Positions 33,401 to 44,300 of a DNA stretch of 64,000 nt are shown piece by piece; position 1 is the first letter of the stretch; each line of letters starts with the position of its first letter. Both the position numbers and the translations under genes were made by a program. The notes beneath the pieces were generated by a model that saw only the letters and a list, made by a program, of their open reading frames with translations, did not search any database and was not told the origin of the DNA. The stretch is from Echinococcus granulosus (taxonomy: Eukaryota > Platyhelminthes > Cestoda > Cyclophyllidea > Taeniidae), in assembly GCF_000524195.1 (NCBI RefSeq), contig NW_020170385.1, positions 1,195,898-1,259,897 on the forward strand. Direction: 5' to 3'.

Positions 33401-35040
33401 ACATGTCACATGTCTGTGACGTGACAAAAATCACTAGTCAGTTCCCTCAGCTGGATTCCAACTGTTGACGTGTTCAGTAGCGTCGTGAAGGCAGTCACGT
33501 AGCCGTCTACTGTACATAGGTAAGAATGATAGTAATGCAAACAGGAAATATATTCGCCACCTGTCTACTAGAGTATAAACCAGACTGGTATACGACTAAG
33601 TAGTACCGAAAGAAGAACAAAATAGGAGTGAAGGTGTTTGGAGAAGCACGGAATTGTTGAATGTGATGCTACAACACCAACGGCATCAACAGTGCGCGAC
33701 CAATTTGAGGTGAGGATAGATCAGCTTGGCTTGAGTCAAAGGTGAACACCTCAAGGCTTCTTGCAGGCGAGATGCGGTCAAGCCAGATGCATTTGTCGAC
33801 TCGAGAGATCAGGAAGAATGATAGAGCCAAAGGAAGGGGACGATAACGGTGACGAACTAATGAGGACCAGAGTTAGGGGAACAGAAGGTGCACACGCCAC
33901 ACGGAAAACTGCAGACCAGCCCGCACCGACCTCGTTTTCGCTTTGGTCAGCGATTTGCTTCCTTTGCCTCTGCGGCTCATTGTCCTCTTCCCCAAGCCAC
34001 CAACCGATTCAAGCGTGATACCATCACGTGACTCACTGCCCCCTTCTTACAGCTAGCCCCAGTCACACTGAGGTACGCTTTTTATTGGCTACGCAGAAGT
34101 CTAACCACTTTGCACATCGCATTGGTTTGTCATCGCTACCGTCCCCTGCTCTTCGCGGGCTGGCTGGGGTTAATGAGACAGCAACAGGCCACGTCCAGCG
34201 CCACCGTTTCAGGATGGGTGCGTGCGGCGGCCCTCGATGTCACCGCTGTTGCGACCACTTCGTCCCTCGGCGGCATCGTGGGCACTATCATACTGTTTAT
34301 CCTCCTCCATCTCGCCGAGAGGTTCCAGTAGAGAAAATGAAAGAAATAACAGGAGCAAACCTACTTCCGGGTTTTAGCTGCACTGCTTCTGTATTTATAG
34401 AGCTCATGCAACCTGGATCTTATACTTTTCCAGGATGCAAACTAGGGTATAACGTAAAATGGATTCGAGACAGTAGATTTAGAGTATTATACTTCCAAAA
34501 CTATATTTGGACGGTACAGAAGGCAAACAAAGGGTGAAACGGCAGTCACTTCCTGGACCGATTTCCACACTACCCCCTGGTTTGCACTAGTCTGGCCAAA
34601 CACTGTGGAACTCACCGCTCTCATCGAATTCATCTAAGAAGAGGGTAAGACCGACGACGACCTACCGGAATCAATAGCCCGGCTCCGGGAGAAACACACA
34701 CAGCCGATGTCCAAGTTCACGGTTTACGAATTTCCTGATCGTTGCCATCATTAACACATTTCATGAGGACTAGGATATGGTTGATGCTACTCTGACTCAT
34801 GTGGACGGATAGCACAAAGGATGAGTCAGCCAATTAATTAATAAACTGGATAATTTAAATTGCAATAGTCTTCATGAACGCATCCGTCATGCAAAGACAC
34901 TGATAGGGCCCCAGCGACGTCCACATTTCACAACGATTTAATAATAGGAAGCATCTCGTGACGGATCTGCGTCTAAATCGGTCACAAACACAATGTGATT
35001 TTCTCGATAAAAATAAGTTTAATAAAGTGTACAGCGTCAT

Positions 35041-38000
35041 TCATGATGAAATTGTGGTTCCAAGAATCCTTTCCACCTGGACTGACAGTGGTAGGCCGAA
35101 GTCATCGAAGGTCCCCTGTGGGTCTCCCACACTGCTACTACCAGCAACATTCTCCAGACGGATGTTCAGGAAGGCCATCGCGCCAGCCTCCTTGCCCAGC
35201 CGCCACCTTCTCTGCTGTTCATCGATCAGAGTCGCTTCAACAGTGATTCGACACGCTTCGGTCTTAGTCGGTAAGCTCAAACAGAACTCTCCCGTGAAGA
35301 AGTCACCGCTGACGGGGAGGAGTTTCGTGATTAAGACCTCGCGCGACTTACATTTATTAGCCTGTTGGCGGTGAAGGGTGAGAATTAGACTGACTCCAGT
35401 TACTGCTCGTAGGGGTTTGCACCGGCTTTTCATTTGCCTTTGTGTCACAACACCCATCACCTGGAGCACATGAGAAGCACCCGGAGGCAATGTGAGAGGG
35501 TCAGCATTGTTGGTAGAGGGGATAAGAACCAGATATATTTGAGTGAATTGTTTTCGAACGAAAAAGAAGGTGGGCAGACTGGAAGGTGTCATGGACACCA
35601 GAAGAGTCAACATGTGGATTAAAAGTTGTGGGGAGGGTGATGCAACAGAGAGGTGACGGCGCAAGACTGCCGCCGCTGTCTCAAAGCTATCATGGGATGC
35701 TGCGGAAACCAGATCCTTTGGATCGGCACGCACGGGTATCCCATCTTCCCTACAACAATAATACTTTTTCAGCTTTTACTTGTCTATAGCTGTCGAGTAA
35801 ATATCAGTGTACTCCACATACCAACCTTAAATATACAAATAGTTAAATGCTATAATTGTAACAGTTCTTTTTTTATAGATAAACATTATTCAAAATATAA
35901 CAAACTTTTTTTCTAGAAAAAAAGAAATCTGAACTCAAGTCAAGTAAATAGACCTAATCTGGGACAAAACTACTGAGGGTTACTAAAGAATAGATGCGGC
36001 GGTGGGCGAGGTATTTTTCACAGCAGTGTGAAATCGCGAATAGGTGTTTTCAGCATTCGAATGAAATCTCGGAAGACTAATAAAGCCGAGGTTACGAACA
36101 ATTTCAAATCGAAAACAGCGAAAAAAAAGAAATAACTAAGAAATGACCCACGATGTGCCAGGTCCACATTCTTCTAAAGCTTGGACGAAAATGCGAATGA
36201 GGTCCAATATACTGAATGTATCTATGTCAAGGTAATAACAAAAACCAAGAAAAATAAAATTCGCTTTTAGATGCACGGCAAAGTGAAATAACTAGAACCC
36301 AGCATCGTTATGGGAACACAACTGTTACAGCGAGGCTCCCAACACAATCCTGAGAGAAATGTTATCCGATGGCACTACTTTGTAACCACGTAAAAGGACA
36401 CTCAATAGCAGAGTACCAAAGTGGATTCCAAAGAGGTACGCCTATATTATTTACAAAAAAGTAGTAGTTCAAAAAGAAGTTGGCAAAGGATACCCATTCA
36501 AATGGCGCAAAGTTGAAGGATCAGCATCCACGCACTGTTGAATGAGGGCACACACCCTTTTATCGAGGTTTTTCCACATCGACAGCAAGGAACCTAGCTA
36601 AAGATAAAATGAGATATCGTTGCAAACTATTACGAGTTCATGACAGCACCATCAGTTTGGCGAAACACGGTAGAAATGAAAAGCGGCTGACTATTCAAAT
36701 CATAATTCAATTGAATATTGAGCAAAATGCACGGTCTATGAATATAGGGAAAAGCCCTTGGTAAGGGCACATGCAGCAGAGCTTACCGACTTCAGGGGAT
36801 GAGCCTCTGACAAATTAACATCCTCGAGTTTGAAAAAATTTATTTGGCGTAGATGCTGCCACCGGGTGCAGACGCCAGACGGCGAGAAAGCGCCCGCTTG
36901 GAAGGCCTCGTCACATGTTCTAGCAAGGCACGCCAGCAACTCAGCACGTATCTCCGTGTAGGCCGTTTGGAAACGATGTGCAGTTTGCCCGTCCACTGCC
37001 TAAAAACCCATGAATACGCACTAGCGCTACACTTGAGGGACTAAATCACCATGAACCACCTTAACAAACTGATGTCAAGAAAAACGTCTATGCATACCAG
37101 GAATAAATGATGTGCCCTCAACATGGCACTCGACGCTGAGCTTATTGCTGCAGAGAGCTTCGGTACCCAATTACCGCTTTGGGGCAGATCACAAGCAGCG
37201 TCATAGAGATCTGCTTGAGCGCGATTCAACATAGCCAGGCCACGAAGCCAGTAAGTGTTCTTCAAAGTAACGGTCTAAAAAACGTTATACGGGGTGCAGT
37301 ACTTGAATAAACCAATCCAGCAATGATTGAACGAAACCGTATAGAACCGCTTCGAGTACGAATAAACAGGCTGATTAGGTGTGAGATGCGTGACCAGTCA
37401 ACTGTTTTTGGACCTGGGGAAAGCCGAACTATCAACGAAGTCAAATAAAGAATATGATTGTTTTGCGACACGACCAATAGATAATTTCAAGTTTAGTTAA
37501 TAGATGGTAACGATTAAAAATGAAATGGAGGTAAAAAAGGATACTGTCCCAAAAAAATCATTTTTCAAAATCGCTAAAATCCCCTAAAGCATGCAAGCCA
37601 TTAATGATGATTGAGAAACTACCTGATGGCAATAAAATAAGCCAGTACGAACGGAATTTGCCTTACCAGTGAAGCTAGTTGTTCAAACAGGTGAGCAGCG
37701 AAGCGTGGTTGCCTGTACAAGCTAGCCTTACATGCGAGTTGATAGACAATCCATGGATCCAATGCAATCGACTTCGCTTCCGTTGGATCGACCCCATAAG
37801 CACTATCGATAGCTTGAGCCAGAGTAGTGAGGAGATCAAGCTGTTGTTCCTTTAGCAAAGGACATCCATTGGCTACTATGAAGACGAGCACACAGACCTG
37901 AAGAAGATTGTCAGGAGTGCCCTCGGGAGAGAGTGGCATACGGGTAGCCTTCAACTGCCCCAAAAGAACCGGTAACTCAGGTAGCCAGAGAAGGTTGGTA

Positions 38001-40392
38001 ACGCAAACACGACCAAGGAACTGACACAGCAGAGCCATCCGGGGATCACCACCTGCAGAGAAGCTCATGATAAGCTATAAACTTCTACAGGGGCCATACG
38101 TGTCAAAAAGGGCCCTAAATTCGAGTTTTACAGATGAAAATTAAATAAAATGAGAAAGTAAACAAAATGGACTACCATCTAAGTACTTGAAGGGCAAACT
38201 AGGCGAATGGAAGTAATAGGGGACATTTATTTACGACCAAAAGTTCTTAAAACAGATGTAACACGAATTAAGACGCAATGCCGAAGACCATAAGCACACC
38301 CACTGCATTCGCGGAGATATTTAACTAAAATGTTAAGATGACGCGATACGAATGGACCACGTTCGAGAAACAGGGATTTGAAAATGGCATGCTACCGTAA
38401 ACGGGCGGATAGGCGGAAAAAACTTACTCATATGAACTTCTTTAAAGAATTCGATACGGTCGATGATACAGATAAAGGAGGGGAAAGTTTCGATGAACTT
38501 GAGGAGTTCAAAATAAAGAAGCTAAAAATTCAATACAATAGAGATCATGTTGACAAATTATGCTGAAATTAGGAGCATTACAAATAGGGAGCAAGCGCAT
38601 ACCTTAAGCGCAAGAAAAGGAGGCCCGGAATCACTCAGTATCCAGGAGCGGGTGCGGTCAGATTGTTCGTTTACTCGACTGGCCGGAGCAAGAGATGCGA
38701 CGAGCATCGAGGCAACGAATTCCGCATTAAACGCTTCATCGGTTTTACCACATCGAGCGATCTTACAAGCCAACGCGAGAGCGTTTGGTAAAAGTGAAGA
38801 TAACGGAGACGGCTCACAGCAAAGGGCCTGTGTCAAGCACGCACTAACACTGACACCGTCTGCAAAAAGTTTGTTTAAACTGTTAGATATATTATGAATA
38901 AGCCATTAAAAATACCCAATACACAAAAAAACGTGAACAAAAGTTGGCGCTGGATGGTGCAGAGAAGTGAATACCGTAAAAGGTTCGGTTATAGAAAAAA
39001 TAAAGATAAAGCAAATGTTTGTGAATGCAAAAAAGCGGGAAATGGACTGAAATACTACACAGTGTAGGGAAAATACCTGAATGTGGTACACGAATGAGCA
39101 GATAAAACGCCAATTTTGAGTAAAAGAAACGAGGTTAATAATAGAAGAGAATACGGATGACATTACCTGATTCCTTAGCGTCGCCATAAAGTACATCATA
39201 GTTGAGAGACGAAGTTAAACGATAAAATATCATGAGAATCACCTCTTTTTCTTCGTTTGTCGCGGAAATGCTGGAAAAGACTCTACATAAATGCTAAGTA
39301 CAAAAAAGGAGGTAACAATGCCAAAATCCGCATGATATTTTTTGACACCTACTGAAATATGAGACTGAGTCCACTGATTTGGAAGTCTGTCCGCTAGGCT
39401 CGACAAATTGGAGAGGAGATTTGCTCTCACCTCGGTGTCTGCGCTGGCGTCGAAATAGCTTAATATAAGCTCAATCTAAAAACCAACAAATAGCCTAGCA
39501 CACCTCATCAGTTTAACGCATAGCATTTGTAAAGAACATGAATAGGACAATCAATGGCCCAATGGAAAGGCATTTTACCTTAAAATGCTGCAAAGCTTAC
39601 ATGATTAGAAGTACAGACGGGAGAATGGATTTCCAGCTTCGTTAAAGTGTCACATATGACTGTCACAAATCCGGCGACCTTATGAGACCTAAGAAGATTT
39701 TTCAAACAATCTCGCATCTACCAGTCTGGTGTGGAAAAGTAATAAACAAACCTCGGGAAGACAAGTCATATCATGGTAGACATACTCGCCAAGAGGTATC
39801 AACTTCAATTTATTATCAGTAGTAGTGGTAACTTTCTTTAATAAGTCACACAAGATAGGACATAGGCTTATGGCAAACGCTCTGGGAGAAAATGTCGCAA
39901 AACCAGCCCAACGTACTTCGATATGGAGGCAAAATCATAAGCGACCGAGACGGCGGCGTTTAACTCAACCTCATAATGTGACTCAAGCCTTGACATAACG
40001 ATATGGTGTACGCTAACATTGTCCTTCACAATACCACTTAATACACCAAAGAGGCTAACAATGAAAACGAAAAAATCATACTTCAGATTCAGAGCTCTGG
40101 TATTAGGATCACTGCTGCTATCGAGCGGAATGAGCTTCCGAACGATGTCATCAGATATCGTCAGTTTGAGCAACTGGCAGCGACACTCACTGCACGATTG
40201 CAATATGCACATTCGTATAGAATTGGTTCTGAAGAAGTAAACTAAATTAATCTAAAACGAACCCGCTACAAAAAAGCTCAGTAATTTTGAGGAAGAGGGA
40301 ATTAATTACGACAGGAAATGGGTAGTGTTCAAGAATGCGCGGAAACTCGGCCACTGCCTTGCATTGCTCGCCAAGAATTGGTGACGACAGTC
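35041..40392 (-). CDS. INTS7: Integrator complex subunit 7 (first exon not identified)
   Basis: Minus-strand exons in coding order: 40392-40263, 40189-40082, 40054-39917, 39881-39752, 39717-39601, 39475-39353, (gap), 38827-38603, 38074-37667, 37259-37098, 36999-36787, 36597-36494, 35749-35041 with stop. About 855 codons are placed. The block ILGEQCKAVAEFPRI with EHYPFPVVINSLFLKI matches the INTS7 N-terminal region closely. The helical repeats that follow align in order with the rest of the family, including HYEVELNAAVSVAYDFASISK and DNKLKLIP. Integrator is a nuclear complex that cleaves nascent snRNA and attenuates mRNA transcription; INTS7 is an alpha-helical scaffold subunit. The start codon lies upstream of 40392, and 38828-39352 probably holds one or two more exons. 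Several introns are tiny: 27, 34 and 35 bases. Confidence 0.93.
40055..40081 (-). other. INTS7: 27-base in-frame intron in INTS7
   Basis: On the coding strand this stretch begins GTATGATTTTTTCG and ends CATTGTTAG. Removing it gives RALNLNLFGVLSGIVK, which aligns without a gap to the INTS7 family; leaving it in adds nine hydrophobic residues (YDFFVFIVS). The length is a multiple of three and there is no stop, so retention would also be translatable. Confidence 0.7.
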
Positions 40393-41346
40393 CTAAGATA
40401 ATTAACGAAACCTTCACAAGTTCACACCTCTATTTATTTCCATTATCTGAATGGAAACCTCCCGACTTATCCCCGTCCCATCGCCCATATCCACAAAACC
40501 AACCCTTAAAACAAAACAACTGTGAGTGTAGTAAAAGCAGTGGGTAAAAAACATACTTCTATAAAAGTTAGGAGGAAACAGGCCTCAGGAGAACAAAAAT
40601 ATATATGCCTTATAATCAATGATTGAGTTGCATCAACCTCTGTACAGACATATCGCATCAATGTGCTTTACATGATAAAATTTATTGAAATTTCCGTGGG
40701 AAATAAATGCGCATATTCTGTTAGATTCCTATGCAAACTTGCAAAAGAAAGAATATAATTTCAGCAAAATTCCATCGTCTTTGCGAACAATAACCACCCT
40801 GTCATAAATATAGGCACCAATTATGGGGTAACAGTTTGTTCGGCATATGGCGCCCTGGGGCCTTATTAAATGCCCAATAAGACATAACACCCGGACAGAA
40901 CATATATGCTTGACATATAAAATGTATTGGGGCTACCGACATGGCCCTGAGATTAGCCCGCCCGGAGGGGCACGTCGGCGAAGACAAAGTCGTAGTCTGC
41001 CAAACCAGGAGTCAAACCAACCTATTACAGTGTTATAAGCCTACAAGAAATCTTAAAAAGGTCAATACAATTTTTCGGCAACTATTTTGCAAATTTAGCA
41101 TGAAAACACACTGGATAAGATATGAATTTTGAAGTCTTGGGAGGGCACACAAGCCTATTTTAATTCAATTACAGCCATTGGCTTTGTTTAAGTGAAACAG
41201 TTTAAAAGGCTGTGATGGATAATAATTTTGGCTAAAGTATATTTCTAAATCTATATCCACCCAAAGATTAACACTTTTGTTTAGGCTTATCATTTGCCTT
41301 GCCGGACTCTTTGGTTGTTACTTCGAGTGTCTTGTATATATCCGGT
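40393..41346. other. Divergent intergenic region between INTS7 (-) and the tetraspanin (+)
   Basis: Under 1 kb separates the most 5' INTS7 exon identified from the tetraspanin start codon. It must contain the remaining INTS7 5' exon and probably both promoters. A tttgtttag acceptor-like sequence at 41276-41284, just 5' of the tetraspanin ATG, could be a 5' UTR or trans-splice acceptor. Confidence 0.4.
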
Positions 41347-44300
41347 ATGGGTCGTGCCTGCGCGGAGTGCCTACGAATGGTTCTCGTTATCTATAATTTC
41401 ATCCTTGTGGTGGGTTTTCTGGAATTTTTTAAGCCTTTTGCCCTAATGTTTAGTACTTTTACATGTTTCAAGTCTGCCATGGTTATCTATTTCGAATGTT
41501 TAAGATCGCGCCTATACCTGGTTCCATATACGTCAATTTATTTGCATATGCCATATATAGTCACTCACTGACGCGCTCCATTAGATTTATATTTATGGTT
41601 TATAAATGATTTGTTTTTTAGAAATGTCCCATCGTCATTTATTACCCTGCTGATACTTCGTGTTTTGGTCTTATTCTGTCATTTAGCTTACGACTATATA
41701 TGGTTCTCAACCCACCTTACACCTTTTATTCGTCCTTGGAGTATCTTATGAGGTATTTACGTCCCCAGTTTTGGACTTATATCTTCTCCCTCATTTTTGA
41801 CGTGACGTTTCTTGTTGGTGTTCATGGTAAATAGACGATGTGACAAATCAGATATTACAGCGGCGTAAATTTGTTAATTTCTAATTATTTCGGATATTTT
41901 GCAGAGGCTGGTACTGTGCAATTAACGAGACACGGACTCTGAGTTTCGTTCAACCAAGATACTTATTGTTTTTTTGCCCATTTAATTTATAGAACTAATG
42001 TGAATCTGGTGCTTAAGCTCCGCTTCTTTATATTTGTATTAAGGAATCGGGTGTGTTAAAGTTAATTAGGCAGCCAGAAATTTATACTATCTAGGCAATT
42101 TGTTACTGTATTGACTTTTTGAGTTATTTCATTATAGCTTGCGATGTATATTCTCAGCTTTCAATCACCTTATTGGCTTTAGTTTTAAAAGACTGCAGCA
42201 GTCTGGGTTTTCTTTCCCGGTTTATTAGAATAAAAAGAGCGCATTTTTTCACCTTTTCAAGAATTTTTTACCACAATAATTGCCTTTACCCTGCTTACAA
42301 TAATCCGACTTCAACCCTGGATTTATGAAGCATTGCGAATTCGTAACTACGTGTTCGTATTGTTTTCTACATTCAGAAGCATGACAACATATTTTAACCT
42401 TGGTTGCGTACAAAAAATCCATGAATGTCGATCCTATTTTGACCTTTTGCACCATTCTTTTGCTTGGGACGGGTGATGAGTCATCGTATCCATTTGCTAC
42501 ACCCAAAAGCTCCTGACTCCCGGGTTCGCGTCGTTATACGCCCATCCTGGGTGAGATGTTGTACCATTAATCACTTTGTTGGTTGTTTTCAAGCAGCTAA
42601 TTGTCTTGGGGAAGAAAGCTTGTCATTACACCACTTTGTTTCATACTCTTTATATCGTTTTGCTCATTCAGGTTTGGGACACATGGGTACTCAGATGTCA
42701 GTTGATTGTCAGACTTGACCGGAAGTATGTTCTTGCATAGAATGCAAGTTGAAACTTAGTGCCAGTAAATCTGAATTAGGTCCTGGCGTAGGATTGCAGA
42801 AAATTGTGTTTCACTTATCTAAATCACTTAATTTATGTTCTCTACGGAAAATGGATTAGCTTTGTTGAGTCTTTTCCTATTTGCGCAATAGTTTGGTTAA
42901 TTTTGCGTTGAGGCTTAGTTCAGTACGGGATGCCGTGTTGTCTTCACTCAAATATGCATTTCCTGAATTATAATTGTGTACAGAGATCGTGTACCTACTT
43001 TGTTTTTGTCTGTAGGATCTTACCATCCACAGAAATATGTTAAAACAATAGTTTAACAACAAATGATGTCAAACGACGCATTTTTTTACGATAGCCAATT
43101 CACCGAGCAGCGTAACATCTTAAAAGCATTTATGACCACAACGGGAGTACGCGCACAGGCACCACAATCAAATGGAGATAGGCTTTTCACAAGGAAGATA
43201 TAGAAGTTGTCCCAGTCGCTTACGACCGTTGTAAAAATGGTTGTTTTCCTATTGAGTGCAAAGGAAATTCTAAATGATCTCCGTCTGTAACATTTTAAAG
43301 CGACTGAATTTAAGTGGCATAACCGTTTTTGGAGAGCCCATTAATTTAGCACCATTGAATAAGATATTTTTAGTGCTTAAAGGAATATAGAATATCAATA
43401 GGATAATTTATGATAACATTACTTTTGTTTTTGAGCCTACTTGTCGATCTACAGTGGGCTCAGGCATGCGTGTTCGATGCGTGAAAACAAATGTCTTTAG
43501 GCCAAGTTCTTCTCTTTTCTTTGCGACTATTGATGGATTGAACGCGAATCAAAGGTGTAGTTTGCCTTTGGTTATGTGTTTAGCTGATAGGGCTGGTGAT
43601 TCTGGGCTTCGCAGTGTACGCCTACATAGAACCGGTAGCGCAGGAGTTGATAGAGGTCTCCAACCGCCGCACCACCGCTACGGTGGTGCTCTTCGTGCTA
43701 ATGGGCCTGGGCTCGCTGACCCTCATAGTGGCGCTCTTCGGCTGTTGCGGAGCCTACCACGAGTCACCCTGCCTCCTTGCCACCTATTTCATTTTCCTCA
43801 TCATCATCTTCGCAGTCCAACTGTCCGGTGCCGCCGCTGGCTACTTCTACAAGGAAAAAGTCTGTTCACTTTCTTTTAACCCCTACTATCTCCATCACAT
43901 TCGTATGCAACTATTTCTCAAACTGGTCAGGATCATCTTCACTTGGGCCTCAGATTCTTGGCTTAATTCACTCATCTTTGCACATTCATACAAGTTGATT
44001 AAAACGCTGCTAGTGATAGAAAGGTTTTGTTTTTATTCACCTGTACTGTTCATTCAAAAGTAACGTTTAGTATAATGGTTGGCATAATGTAATCGATTAA
44101 ATTGTGGTTATTTACCTCCCGCAATTGTCTGGAATTCTTATGCGATAACTTATGTTGAGGCTGTTCTTTCGACCCCTTTGGTGACTCCTATCACCCAGGC
44201 TGGAATGTTTCTGCAACACCCATTTCACGTCGACGACTTGTCGTTTTTGGAACTCCGCTGCATTGGCTGGTTAAGGATATGCTTAAAAATCAATCCGGTG

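Larger units (their letters stand above)
29745..35040. other. Convergent intergenic region between receptor kinase (+) and INTS7 (-), with an atypical block at about 30.85-34.8 kb
   Basis: No gene is recognised in 5.3 kb. From about 30.85 to 34.8 kb the DNA is visibly richer in G and C than its surroundings. It has ctatctacc-type and catccaccca-type simple runs, and a GCGTGG/CCACGC hairpin near 31500-31512. Open frames include 33761-34018 (+), 32322-32675 (-) and 34110-34331 (+), the last ending in a hydrophobic helix (GGIVGTIILFILLHL). A frame at about 34534-34755 is broken by one stop. These could be relics of a mobile element or of a gene, but no reverse transcriptase, integrase, transposase or terminal repeats were identified. 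Confidence 0.4.

Noticed and set aside
34958..35374. 138-codon plus-strand open frame
   Set aside because: It lies antisense to the last INTS7 exon, which is supported by phase and family alignment.
43454..43879. 141-codon plus-strand frame over tetraspanin exon 2
   Set aside because: The transmembrane-rich frame in the neighbouring register joins the other tetraspanin exons; this one is a shadow.
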